Part shown: positions 1 through 8,878 of the stretch, one piece after another
Layout of the letters: the number at the start of each line of letters is the position of its first letter
Position numbering within the stretch: the first letter of the stretch is position 1
DNA from: Flavobacterium yafengii
Lineage (GTDB): Bacteria > Bacteroidota > Bacteroidia > Flavobacteriales > Flavobacteriaceae
NCBI RefSeq assembly: GCF_030010375.1
Contig: NZ_JASCRY010000001.1
Coordinates: 62,001-126,000, forward strand
DNA length: 64,000 nt
Direction of reading: 5' to 3'
The notes under the pieces: generated by a model
What the model saw: only the letters and a program-made list of their open reading frames with translations
What the model was told of the DNA's origin: nothing
The model's database searches: none
Made by a program: the position numbers and the translations under genes

Positions 1-1
1 A

Positions 2-808
2 GCTATTTTAAGACGTGAAAATAACGAAATTACATATTTGCGTCCTGATGCTAAATCACAAGTAACTTTAGAATATAGCGATGACAATAAGCCAACTCGT
101 ATTGACGCTATTGTAATCTCAACACAACATGATGATTTTGACGAAGAAGCTACAATGCTTGCGAAAATCAAAAAAGACATCATCGAAATATTGATTCCAA
201 GGATTATTGCAAAAAATCCTGCTAGCGCGCATTTATTCAATGATGCTATTCAATACCATATTAACCCAACCGGAAAATTCGTAATTGGAGGACCGCATGG
301 AGATACTGGATTGACAGGAAGAAAAATTATCGTTGATACTTACGGTGGAAAAGGTGCTCACGGTGGTGGTGCATTCTCTGGAAAAGATCCAAGTAAAGTA
401 GATAGAAGCGCGGCTTATGCTACACGTCATATCGCTAAAAACTTAGTTGCAGCGGGTGTTGCTGACGAGATTTTAGTTCAGGTTTCGTATGCAATTGGTG
501 TGGCTAAACCAATGGGTATTTTTATTGATACCTACGGAACATCAAAAGTAAACTTGACCAATGGTGAAATTGCCAAAAAAGTAGAGGCTATTTTTGATAT
601 GCGTCCGTACTTTATTGAGCAACGTTTGAAATTAAGAAACCCAATCTATAGCGAAACTGCTGCTTACGGGCACATGGGACGTACTCCAGAAACGGTTACT
701 AAAACTTTTTCTGCTCCAGGTGGAAACGAAAAAACAGTTACTGTTGAATTGTTTACTTGGGAAAAATTAGATTTTGTTGACCAAGTTAAAACTGCTTTTG
801 GATTGTAA
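2..808 (+). CDS. metK: S-adenosylmethionine synthetase, 3' part (gene begins before the window)
   Basis: Makes S-adenosylmethionine from methionine and ATP in the cytoplasm. The frame is open from base 2, so only the C-terminal 268 or so residues are present; the family is usually near 400-420. The text [13 protein letters not shown], the [21 protein letters not shown] block (ATP and metal binding loop) and the [19 protein letters not shown] block are hallmark MetK motifs. A TTG at 38 lies inside the conserved LRPDAKS text and is not a real start. A strong hairpin terminator follows at about 852-890, so metK ends its transcript here. The identification is certain; only the 5' end is missing. 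Confidence 0.97.
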   Translation, partial: AILRRENNEITYLRPDAKSQVTLEYSDDNKPTRIDAIVISTQHDDFDEEATMLAKIKKDIIEILIPRIIAKNPASAHLFNDAIQYHINPTGKFVIGGPHGDTGLTGRKIIVDTYGGKGAHGGGAFSGKDPSKVDRSAAYATRHIAKNLVAAGVADEILVQVSYAIGVAKPMGIFIDTYGTSKVNLTNGEIAKKVEAIFDMRPYFIEQRLKLRNPIYSETAAYGHMGRTPETVTKTFSAPGGNEKTVTVELFTWEKLDFVDQVKTAFGL

Positions 809-851
809 CTTTGGCTTTAAAACCTTAGAAATTTAAATCTAATTATATATC

Positions 852-890
852 AAACCCCGAATTCTGCTACTGCAGACTTCGGGGTTTTTG
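852..890 (+). terminator. Rho-independent terminator after metK
   Basis: Stem AACCCCGAA / TTCGGGGTT around the loop region at 862-878, followed by a T-rich run. It sits 45 bases after the metK stop and before the next plus-strand gene. Confidence 0.8.
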
Positions 891-944
891 TTTGGCTATA
901 TGCGGTATTTTTCTTTACTTAGTAAAAAATAACTTACCAAAATA

Positions 945-2717
945 ATGGCTAAATTCCCTTCTTTCCAAAGCGTATTGCAAGCTTCACAAAAAACCATTTC
1001 CAGATTCCCGCTAGAAACCATACTAACGATTTTAGGGACGGTATTCGCAATTTTACTCTCAGAAGAAAGAAATGATACAATGGAGAATTTTTATACTAAA
1101 AGCATCATGTGTTGCTCGCTGTGTTTGGTTTTATTTCTTTCCGTTAGCTTATATTTCTCAGCGATTCACAAAAACAGTTGGATTCGATTTTTGATCAGTT
1201 TGATACTTGGTGGATTAGTAACTGCTTTTATATTTAGCTTTTCGGAAAAAATTACAGATGTAGAAGCATTACAATTTTTAGTACTCAATATTGCTTTGCA
1301 TCTATTGGTCTCATTTTCCGGTTTTATATCAAAAATCTACAACCAAGAAGAGTTTTGGGAATTCAACAAGCAGCTTTTTCTTCATATTCTAACCGCTGGT
1401 TTGTATAGCGTTGTGTTGTATTCCGGATTATCCTTGGCTATTTTAGCGGTACACCATTTATTCAATGTGGATTTTTATGACAGAATATATCTTCACTTAT
1501 TTTTCATCATCGCAGGGATATTTAATACGGTTTTCTTTTTATCTGGCGTTCCTGAAACCAACAACGAATCGTCTCCACTTATTTTAAAGTATCCAAAAGG
1601 TCTTAAAAATTTCACTCAATATGTTTTGCTTCCATTAATCAGCATTTACTTGGTGATTTTGATTTGTTATGAAACTAAAATCTTAGTCACACTTTCTTTA
1701 CCTGTGGGCTGGGTTTCTAATCTCGTTTTGGTTTTTGCCATCTTTGGAATACTTTCTTTTTTACTCGTACATCCTATTGCCGAAGAAACTGGAAATCTTT
1801 GGATGCGAACCTTTAACCGTTGGTTTTATTATTTATTAGTCCCGTTATTGGGATTGTTGTTTTGGGCTATTTTATATAGAATCCACTTATACGGATTCAC
1901 ACATGAGCGTTATTATGTATTGGCATTGTCAATTTGGTTAACCATTGTAGTAGCTTATTTTATAATCAAAAAAGAGCCTAAAATAAAGTTCATTCCTATC
2001 ACGATGTGCATAACAGCTTTACTTACTATTCTTGGACCGCAAAGTGCAGATTCAACATCCAAAAACAGTCAGCTTTCTAGATTTGAGTCCTATTTGCAAA
2101 AAATAGAAAAGGAAAAACTCACTTTCGAACAAGAGCAAGATTTAAGCAGTATTGTAGATTTCTTAGAAGAAAACTATGGCTCAGAAGTACTTCTTCCATT
2201 TACAAAAGACAAACTAACTGCTCTGATTAAAAAGGACAAAAAACCAAATTCTTCCCAAATCATGGAAGCATTGGGGCTCTATTATCGCTCTCCATACGAC
2301 CAAAAAGAAAAAAACAACAAAGAATATTTTTATAATTTTTACGAAAACAACAATCAAAATATTGAAAACATTCAAGGGTATGATGTGTCTTTTTCCATTT
2401 TGAATAATAAAGATTTAGAATGTAACGAATGTGTAAAAATCGACAATAAGTCTTACTCCATTATTTCTACTAAAAAAGAATACGGAGTAGACTTACAAAT
2501 CAATCAGGACATTGTTCCGTTGAAAATTGTGGATTTTGTGAACCAAACTCCTGCTTTCGACAAAAATGAAAACTGGAACCAAAAGATTACACAAAAAATT
2601 GAAACTCCTAAATACACGATTTTAATATACTATATAAACGTAAGTGGAGATAGAAAAGGAAATAAAAAAACGGTAGATCAGTTCCAAATCAAAGTGTTAT
2701 TGGGGATTAAAAACTAA
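945..2717 (+). CDS. DUF4153 integral membrane protein
   Basis: A 590-residue protein of unknown function. The first 370 or so residues contain about ten hydrophobic segments, for example near residues 27-40, 50-70, 80-95, 105-125 and 145-170. The pattern and text match the DUF4153 family of Bacteroidota membrane proteins. The last 200 or so residues are polar and rich in Lys, Asn and Glu, so they form a soluble tail, with a short CNEC-type cysteine pair near residue 490. ATG at 945 is the natural start. The gene stands alone between the metK terminator and a perfect bidirectional hairpin. I see nothing that fixes a substrate or role. Confidence 0.8.
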   Translation: MAKFPSFQSVLQASQKTISRFPLETILTILGTVFAILLSEERNDTMENFYTKSIMCCSLCLVLFLSVSLYFSAIHKNSWIRFLISLILGGLVTAFIFSFSEKITDVEALQFLVLNIALHLLVSFSGFISKIYNQEEFWEFNKQLFLHILTAGLYSVVLYSGLSLAILAVHHLFNVDFYDRIYLHLFFIIAGIFNTVFFLSGVPETNNESSPLILKYPKGLKNFTQYVLLPLISIYLVILICYETKILVTLSLPVGWVSNLVLVFAIFGILSFLLVHPIAEETGNLWMRTFNRWFYYLLVPLLGLLFWAILYRIHLYGFTHERYYVLALSIWLTIVVAYFIIKKEPKIKFIPITMCITALLTILGPQSADSTSKNSQLSRFESYLQKIEKEKLTFEQEQDLSSIVDFLEENYGSEVLLPFTKDKLTALIKKDKKPNSSQIMEALGLYYRSPYDQKEKNNKEYFYNFYENNNQNIENIQGYDVSFSILNNKDLECNECVKIDNKSYSIISTKKEYGVDLQINQDIVPLKIVDFVNQTPAFDKNENWNQKITQKIETPKYTILIYYINVSGDRKGNKKTVDQFQIKVLLGIKN

Positions 2718-2720
2718 AAA

Positions 2721-2752
2721 AAAGCCTTTGAAGAATAAACTTCAAAGGCTTT
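2721..2752. terminator. Bidirectional terminator, 13-bp perfect stem
   Basis: AAAGCCTTTGAAG at 2721-2733 pairs exactly with 2740-2752 around a 6-base loop, with A and T runs outside the stem. It serves the DUF4153 gene on plus and the outer-membrane barrel gene on minus. Confidence 0.88.
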
Positions 2753-2771
2753 TTATCTTCTGGCAAATCTA

Positions 2772-5474
2772 CTACAAGTTATACTTTAAAGAAAAAATCA
2801 CATAGCGCGGTTGTACGGTATACTGTGAGGTTCTGGTGGCAAACTGGCTAAAGTTATCATCATTTAATGAGGTTGTGTTCAATAAATTAGTTCCGCTTAC
2901 TTTATATTCTAACTTGCTGCCTTTCTTTTGATAAATTAAACTGGCGGTCAAGAAATCGTATTCATTATTGACCGTTTTAGTGTTGTTGTAGTAATGATAA
3001 AACTCATACTCCGCTACAAAAGAGAAACTGTTCAAGAAGAAATAATCCAGTTTAGCAAAGGGTTTTTCGGTGTAAAAAGTAGTATTGTTGTAATCGTTGG
3101 TTACAATATTATACCCCAGCTCCAGGTTAGGCATGTTTTTAAAATTCGTAGACGCTTTCAAAGTATAGTTTTGGGTAAAACTCTCGTTTGTTGACAGCAC
3201 ATTATTCTGGATGTTATTGAATTTAGACCAATTGAGAGAAGCTCCCAAAGAGGCTTTGTAATTCTTCAAAAAAGAACGTCCGTAAGAACCATTTCCTGAC
3301 AGTGTTTCATCTGCAAAATCAGAATTAAAAGGAGATGACGTTTGATTGACTCCGTCGAATACGGCACGAGTTTTTATCGCATCGACTCTTTTCGAATACG
3401 TGGCAAAAGCAGTAATGTTCTCAAAATTGAACATGTTGTATTTAAAGTAACGCAATGAATGTACTTGTGCGGTGGCATTTTCTAAAAGTCGGTTTCCTCT
3501 GGTCAGGCTGTTATAATTTGACAAAATAAATCCTTCAGCCAGCTGATTAATATCGGTGAAATTATTGGTATATGAAAAATTATAGGTTAATGTTTCTGCT
3601 TTTTTGATTTGATAAATCGCTAAGAAATCAGGCAACGCTCTGAAGAAATTTTGGCTGTTACTGGTTCCTAATTGCTCATTTGTCATGTTGTAACTGTGTA
3701 AACTCACTCCTGGTGTAAACGTAAATTTTCCGCTTAAAATCTTATAATGCAATCCTAAAAACGTGTCATTAAAATTATAATTCACATCATTCGTATTCGT
3801 TACATCATTTAAATTATTGACTATTTCATTGTCTAAAATTTGGAAAATACTGGAATTGAAATTTTGATGGGAATACGTATTTCCTAACGTCACATTGATG
3901 TTACTTTTTGGGGTGACCATGTAATAATAATCCAGTTTAGCGTCTATCTTATTGGTTTTTACAAAGCGACTTTGATTGATACTATTTCTGTTTTGTCCAG
4001 TAACATATCCGGCCAAACTAAAAGGTTGAAATTTCAGATTCGCATTGTAAAAAGGATCCTCCTCTTGGTACAAATGTTGCATTTCGAAAGCAAAAATATT
4101 TTTATCGCTTTGCGTATAATACAAACTCAAGTTTTGATTCACTGAAATTGGCTCTTGTTTCTTTACCGTATTGATGTTTTCAAGTGCTACATTATTCCCT
4201 ACAATAGATTCTCTTAAAAGTGAATTATTCTCATCTTGCTTGGACAATTTAGTCAAAATATCATAATCAAATTGAAGCCGCGCACTTGGTTTATAGCTGG
4301 AACTCAATTTGAATAATCCCAAATTGCTTTTTTGAGTTGCGGTTTCCTGACGATTTTCTGTAGAAAGAATTTCAGAAGAATTAGGCTGTAAAATATTCGT
4401 TTGTGACTTTGTTTCTAAATCCGTTAGTGAAGAGGACAGAATTCCAAAACCGCTTAAAGTCCACGCTTTATTTACATTGTAGGAGAAATTTGTAGCTCCA
4501 AATTTAGTCTCAATTTCCTTGGCTCTATTATTTCTTAAAAGCGAAATTCCTAAATCATTCGAAGACACATTAAAACTAGAACCGCCTTTTTGCATCATGC
4601 CTCTAAAACCGCCGGTGAATTTAAAATAATCCTGAACTGTCAATGGCAATTCCCCAATATTATTGAAATTCGTAATTAAATTGATGCTGTATTTTGGACT
4701 GTAATAAAACAATTTTGGGTTGATCAAATACCGACTTTCCTCGTGTGCAACTCCTATTCCTGCGGTCATATCTCCAAACCAGAAATTTTTCTTTCCTGAT
4801 TTTAGTTTGATATTCATCGCAACATTATCCTGATTGTTCTCTACTCCTTTGAGCGCACCAATTTCGCTGTAGTTTCTCAATACTTGGATTTTATCAATGG
4901 CATCCGCCGGAATATTTTTGACGCCCAACTTCGTGTCGCCATCAAAAAAGTCTTTTCCTTCCACCATTAATTTGGACACTTTTTTTCCTTCGACTTCAAT
5001 TTCGCCATCAGCGTTGACCTCAACTCCGGGTAATTTCTTGAGAATATCTTCCAGTTTCCGTTCTGTTCCGGATTTAAAAGAATCGGCATTATAAACAATA
5101 GTATCCCCTTTTATTGATACTGGCATTTCCCGAACAATTTCGACACCATCCAATTCAATTCCGCCTTCTTCCAATGCAATGTTTTTAATGCTATTTTCTG
5201 AAGTAGTGGTAATTTCCAGCTCTTTATTCTGCATTCCCAAATAACTAATTTTTAAGCTATACGCTGTATTTGGTTTTAGATTAAGAAGAAATTTTCCTTT
5301 GTCATTTGTTATGGCATAGGCATCCATTGCCTTTGTAGCTTTATTTACCGCCATTACATTGGCCATTTCGAGACCTGCAGCTTTTGAATCGGTGATGAGA
5401 CCTTCAAATTTAATGGATTGAGCAAAGGAAAATGAAGTAATAAGAAAAAATAAAAAAAAATATTGTTTTTTCAT
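2772..5474 (-). CDS. Outer-membrane beta-barrel protein with carboxypeptidase-regulatory and plug-like domains
   Basis: A 900-residue outer-membrane protein of the TonB-dependent-receptor type. It has a signal peptide (MKKQYFFLFFLITSFSFAQ), a carboxypeptidase-regulatory-like beta-sandwich at about 20-110, then a plug-like region at about 120-225 (KLPGVEV and VEGKDFFDGD text), and a long barrel of alternating aromatic strands ending in an aromatic-rich C-terminus (YVIFSLKYNL). No SusD partner is adjacent. Two GLPGLI genes lie directly upstream on the same strand (37-base gap to the nearer one), so the three probably form one operon. Its substrate is unknown. It could be an export or assembly barrel rather than an importer, since no clear TonB box was seen. 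Confidence 0.82.
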   Translation of the reverse strand: MKKQYFFLFFLITSFSFAQSIKFEGLITDSKAAGLEMANVMAVNKATKAMDAYAITNDKGKFLLNLKPNTAYSLKISYLGMQNKELEITTTSENSIKNIALEEGGIELDGVEIVREMPVSIKGDTIVYNADSFKSGTERKLEDILKKLPGVEVNADGEIEVEGKKVSKLMVEGKDFFDGDTKLGVKNIPADAIDKIQVLRNYSEIGALKGVENNQDNVAMNIKLKSGKKNFWFGDMTAGIGVAHEESRYLINPKLFYYSPKYSINLITNFNNIGELPLTVQDYFKFTGGFRGMMQKGGSSFNVSSNDLGISLLRNNRAKEIETKFGATNFSYNVNKAWTLSGFGILSSSLTDLETKSQTNILQPNSSEILSTENRQETATQKSNLGLFKLSSSYKPSARLQFDYDILTKLSKQDENNSLLRESIVGNNVALENINTVKKQEPISVNQNLSLYYTQSDKNIFAFEMQHLYQEEDPFYNANLKFQPFSLAGYVTGQNRNSINQSRFVKTNKIDAKLDYYYMVTPKSNINVTLGNTYSHQNFNSSIFQILDNEIVNNLNDVTNTNDVNYNFNDTFLGLHYKILSGKFTFTPGVSLHSYNMTNEQLGTSNSQNFFRALPDFLAIYQIKKAETLTYNFSYTNNFTDINQLAEGFILSNYNSLTRGNRLLENATAQVHSLRYFKYNMFNFENITAFATYSKRVDAIKTRAVFDGVNQTSSPFNSDFADETLSGNGSYGRSFLKNYKASLGASLNWSKFNNIQNNVLSTNESFTQNYTLKASTNFKNMPNLELGYNIVTNDYNNTTFYTEKPFAKLDYFFLNSFSFVAEYEFYHYYNNTKTVNNEYDFLTASLIYQKKGSKLEYKVSGTNLLNTTSLNDDNFSQFATRTSQYTVQPRYVIFSLKYNL

Positions 5475-5511
5475 TGATTGGGTTTATGGAATGGATAAAA
5501 AATACATTTTT

Positions 5512-6351
5512 TTAATGACTTGTTTGAAAAATGACATTTCCATCTTTGTCTTTCATACTGTCTAATTTTGCCTTTTCGATGGCATCAAATTCAGCCTGAG
5601 TGACTTTTTTGCTAGTATTCGGAACTTTAATTTTAGCAACTTCTTTGTTGCTCAAAGTTACTTTAGAACAAAGAATAATCACATCTTCTTCATTGATTTC
5701 TAAAATCAATCCTGGCAAACCCCAGTAGTTCAGAGGGCCAAGACTTACTGGTATTTCAGGAGCATACCATGCTGTTATTACTTTGTCTTTGGGTTCTTCC
5801 ATAGGAAAAAGACTTATTTTATTCTCTTGTTTTTTTAGAAAATCTTGATATTCCTGCTTTTGTTTTTCAGTTACAGGAACAGTAACTTCTGCTTTATAAC
5901 AAGAATAATCACCAATTTTTTTGGTTTCATTTACTAATATCCAATTTAACTTTTCAAGCGTATCAACGATTAGAAATTCTTTACCAAAAATCTCATCCTC
6001 TACAACTTTTGATTTGTCCTTGAGGTTTATGTATTTTTTTCCAACGCCTGAAAAAGTAACCTTAATAGACATTGTCGCATTCCCAACCTCAGGTTTTTCT
6101 AATTCTTCCATTTGTTCATATAGTCCTTCTTGTTTATTAAAAATAAATAAGTATTTTTTTTCAGAAGATTTTTTTAAAGCTTCCTGAATCATCTTATCAA
6201 ATTCAACATCTTTTTCAATCTTACTATCGGAGTTTTTAACTTTTTGCTTTATGATTGTTTTCGAAAAATACTCCGCTTTACCCTGGAATTCTTGTGCGCT
6301 TACACCAAGTACTGCCAATAAACAAAACAAAACAATTGTAGATTTTTTCAT
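5512..6351 (-). CDS. GLPGLI family secreted protein (second of the pair)
   Basis: A 279-residue exported protein. It has a signal peptide (MKKSTIVLFCLLAVLGVSAQ) and the family signature WGLPGLILEI near residue 215, preceded by TAWYAPEIPVSLGPLNYWG. GLPGLI proteins are Bacteroidota-specific, have no established biochemical function, and often sit beside outer-membrane barrels, as here. It is a diverged paralogue of the gene 20 bases upstream: both share EFQGKA/EFQGMA at the mature N-terminus and an ILCSKV block after the signature. The C-terminus ends GNVIFQTSH. Confidence 0.85.
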   Translation of the reverse strand: MKKSTIVLFCLLAVLGVSAQEFQGKAEYFSKTIIKQKVKNSDSKIEKDVEFDKMIQEALKKSSEKKYLFIFNKQEGLYEQMEELEKPEVGNATMSIKVTFSGVGKKYINLKDKSKVVEDEIFGKEFLIVDTLEKLNWILVNETKKIGDYSCYKAEVTVPVTEKQKQEYQDFLKKQENKISLFPMEEPKDKVITAWYAPEIPVSLGPLNYWGLPGLILEINEEDVIILCSKVTLSNKEVAKIKVPNTSKKVTQAEFDAIEKAKLDSMKDKDGNVIFQTSH

Positions 6352-6371
6352 GATTTTTATTTAAACCTTTA

Positions 6372-7262
6372 TTATCCTCCAATTCTCATTCTCATTCCGC
6401 CATTTCCACCACGTCCTTGGTTCATGTCTCTGAACTCTTCCATTTTCTTCAATACGATTTCATCAAATTCTTTTTGAGTCGTTACTTTTCCTTTCGTTGC
6501 CGCTTTTATTTCGGTTTTAACTTTAGGATTCAGAACCACTTTCGAACATAAAATGACCGTTTTACCGTCATTTACTTCCAATATTAAACCTGGCAATCCC
6601 CAGTAATTTTCCGGCCCTTGATTCACTGGAATTTCCGGAGTATACCAAGCTGTAATTGTAACTTCTTTCGGCATATCCAACTCATCCAAAAGACTCGTTT
6701 TCTTGGCTGCATCCGCTGGTTTGGTGGTTGTGGCATCTTCTTTTTTGGGTCTAAAATTTCTAAAATCCGTTTTACTTGCAGGACGTACAGCAGTGGCTTT
6801 GAAACAATTGTAGCCACCAATAACACGGGTTTCACTTTCCATTTTCCATTGTAAATTAGGCAACGAATCTTTTACAAGAAACTCTTTTCCCATGAATTCT
6901 TTATCAACGGTATAGGATTTATCTTTTACATTTTTATAATACGTCCCGCCACTGCCAGTCATAGACATCATCATTCGCATTCCGCCACCACCTTGACCTG
7001 GAGTATCCAATTTTTCTTCTTCTTTATATATCGATGCCGATTTATCAAAATTAAGGATGAATGTCTTTTCGAACATCTTCTTCATTCTTTCCTCGATCAT
7101 TTTTTGCATATCCGGAGTCATCTCCTTATTACCTTCCATTCGCGTTTTAAAATCGGAAGTACTTGTTTTCGATTCGTAAACTGCCATTCCTTGAAATTCC
7201 TGAGCGTGAAGTCCCATAAATGATGCAACTGCTAATACTAATGTGAAAATTACTTTATACAT
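6372..7262 (-). CDS. GLPGLI family secreted protein (first of the pair)
   Basis: A 296-residue exported protein with a signal peptide (MYKVIFTLVLAVASFMGLHAQ) and the signature YWGLPGLILEV near residue 220. It has low-complexity Met/Gly stretches: GQGGGGMRMMMSMTGSGG around residues 88-107 and a Gly/Arg/Met-rich C-terminus (RGGNGGMRMRIGG). It is the first gene of the presumed three-gene minus-strand operon with the second GLPGLI gene and the outer-membrane barrel. The Met-rich patches could bind soft metals, but that is only a guess. Divergent from the next gene at 7377. Confidence 0.85.
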   Translation of the reverse strand: MYKVIFTLVLAVASFMGLHAQEFQGMAVYESKTSTSDFKTRMEGNKEMTPDMQKMIEERMKKMFEKTFILNFDKSASIYKEEEKLDTPGQGGGGMRMMMSMTGSGGTYYKNVKDKSYTVDKEFMGKEFLVKDSLPNLQWKMESETRVIGGYNCFKATAVRPASKTDFRNFRPKKEDATTTKPADAAKKTSLLDELDMPKEVTITAWYTPEIPVNQGPENYWGLPGLILEVNDGKTVILCSKVVLNPKVKTEIKAATKGKVTTQKEFDEIVLKKMEEFRDMNQGRGGNGGMRMRIGG

Positions 7263-7297
7263 ACTTTTGGATTTTAGTAAATAAGACTGAAAAATAC

Positions 7298-7305
7298 TAT
7301 TTTTG
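7298..7305 (+). promoter_or_regulatory. -7 box (TATTTTTG) ahead of the secreted protein gene at 7377
   Basis: Exact match to the Bacteroidota -7 consensus TAnnTTTG, 72 bases before the start codon. No clear -33 TTG at the right distance. Confidence 0.35.
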
Positions 7306-7376
7306 TTACAAGTATTCTGTTAAAATAATAGTAAGACACCCATAATTATAGAAGGTTTAATTGTAATTTCGCTTTC

Positions 7377-8168
7377 ATGAAGAAAGTAATGCTATTGCTG
7401 TTTATCGCCTCGTTTTCAGTAATATTTGGTCAAGACCAAAAACTGACTCCCTTTAAAATTGACTTCATTCGTTTTGATGGAGATGCGTTTTTAGGATACG
7501 ATTCTTTTGGTTTTTATTACACCATTAAAAACAATGTTTTTTCTAAAATTAATACGCGAGATACCTTAGAATATAAAAATATTTCTTTGGGAAAAATCAC
7601 CAAAGTTGACTTGCAAAACCCGCTTAAAATTGTATTATTTTACGAAAATTTCAACACTGTTATCATTTTGGACAATCAATTGAATGAAACCCAAAAAATC
7701 AATTTTTCAGAAAGTATAATTCCTATTGTGGTTTCAGCAATTGGGATTGCTTCTCAAAATCAGTTGTGGATTTACAATAGCATGAATCAGCAACTGGGAC
7801 TTTATGATTATTTAAACAATGACTACAAGACCATTTCAGTTCCTTTTACAGAAAGCATCAGGAATTATTCTTCAGATTTCAATGTCTTTCATTGGGTTGA
7901 CAATAAAAACAACTGGTACGTATGTGACATTTTTGGAAAAATAAAAAGTAAGGGGATAATTCCTGATTTTGATTCCATTGTAATTATCAATGAGAGTCAG
8001 CTTATTTATTCCAAGGACGCTGTTTTGATTTTATATGATTTAGAAAAAGGAAAAAAAACTGAAATTGAAATTTCAGAAAAAACGTTTAAAAAATTCTATT
8101 ACAAGGACCAAATTTTATCTATTTTTACATCAGCAGGAATTACAAATTATAAAATCACAATACCGTAA
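7377..8168 (+). CDS. Secreted protein of unknown function, beta-propeller-like
   Basis: A 263-residue protein with a signal peptide (MKKVMLLLFIASFSVIFGQ). The rest is made of short beta-type segments with repeated patterns such as NQLWIYN, NNWYVCD and DAVLILYD, suggesting a small propeller or WD-like repeat fold; I do not recognise a named family. Its stop TAA overlaps the start of the deoxynucleoside kinase gene by one base (TAATG at 8166-8170), so the two are translationally coupled. The coupling says nothing clear about function, since one product is exported and the other cytosolic. Confidence 0.7.
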   Translation: MKKVMLLLFIASFSVIFGQDQKLTPFKIDFIRFDGDAFLGYDSFGFYYTIKNNVFSKINTRDTLEYKNISLGKITKVDLQNPLKIVLFYENFNTVIILDNQLNETQKINFSESIIPIVVSAIGIASQNQLWIYNSMNQQLGLYDYLNNDYKTISVPFTESIRNYSSDFNVFHWVDNKNNWYVCDIFGKIKSKGIIPDFDSIVIINESQLIYSKDAVLILYDLEKGKKTEIEISEKTFKKFYYKDQILSIFTSAGITNYKITIP

Positions 8169-8782
8169 TGCACATAGCAATAGCAGGAAATATAGGTTCC
8201 GGAAAAACAACTTTAACTCGATTACTAGCGAAACATTTTAAGTGGGAACCACATTTTGAAGATGTAGTTGACAATCCATACTTGGATGATTTTTACCATC
8301 AAATGGAACGTTGGTCGTTTAATTTACAAATTTATTTCTTGAATAGTCGTTTCCGTCAGGTGATGCAAATCCGCGAAAGCGGTAAAAAAATCATTCAGGA
8401 CCGAACTATTTATGAAGATGCGCATATTTTTGCTCCTAACTTATATGCAATGGGCTTAATGACCAATCGCGATTTCCAGAATTATTCTTCTCTTTTTGAA
8501 TTAATGGAATCTACGGTTAAAGCACCCGATTTATTGATTTATTTAAGAAGTTCTATCCCTAATTTAGTCGGACAAATACACAAACGCGGTCGTGAATACG
8601 AAAACTCAATTTCTATTGATTATTTGAGTCGCTTGAACGAAAGATATGAAGGCTGGATTCAAACCTACGACAAAGGAAAATTAATGATTATTGATGTTGA
8701 TAACATCAATTTTGTTGACAATCCAGAAGATTTAGGAAGTATTTTTAACCGTATCGACGCAGAATTGAACGGATTATTTTAG
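8168..8782 (+). CDS. Deoxynucleoside kinase
   Basis: Phosphorylates deoxynucleosides with ATP for dNTP salvage in the cytoplasm. The 204 residues fit the bacterial dNK (dAK/dGK/dCK) family. The P-loop GNIGSGKTT is at residues 7-15, the DRTIYEDAHIF block (DRS/ERS-like motif that positions the nucleoside) is near 79-89, and the LID-type arginines HKRGREYE are near 138-145. Which deoxynucleoside it prefers cannot be read from the sequence. It overlaps the preceding secreted-protein gene by one base. A GC-rich repeat fragment starts at its stop codon, and the left terminator of the defence island follows. Confidence 0.93.
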   Translation: MHIAIAGNIGSGKTTLTRLLAKHFKWEPHFEDVVDNPYLDDFYHQMERWSFNLQIYFLNSRFRQVMQIRESGKKIIQDRTIYEDAHIFAPNLYAMGLMTNRDFQNYSSLFELMESTVKAPDLLIYLRSSIPNLVGQIHKRGREYENSISIDYLSRLNERYEGWIQTYDKGKLMIIDVDNINFVDNPEDLGSIFNRIDAELNGLF

Positions 8783-8812
8783 AATCCTCTCCCCAACCCT
8801 TTCCGAAGGAAA
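8782..8812. repeat. Degenerate copy of a GC-rich dispersed element (partner of 11741-11777)
   Basis: GAATCC-T-C-T-CCCCAACCC, then a CCGAAGG core. It matches the reverse complement of 11747-11777 at 24 of 31 bases. The palindromic half has decayed here (TTTCCGAAGGAAA). Confidence 0.55.
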
Positions 8813-8826
8813 CTAAACATAAAAAC

Positions 8827-8857
8827 AAAAATGCCTCACAATTGCGAGGCATTTTTT
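8827..8857. terminator. Bidirectional terminator, left edge of the defence island
   Basis: AAAATGCCTC at 8828-8837 pairs with GAGGCATTTT at 8846-8855, with A and T runs on both sides. It separates dNK (plus) from res (minus). It is almost the same sequence as the terminator at 14574-14603. Confidence 0.85.
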
Positions 8858-8878
8858 ATTACAAAGATTTCCAAAAAT

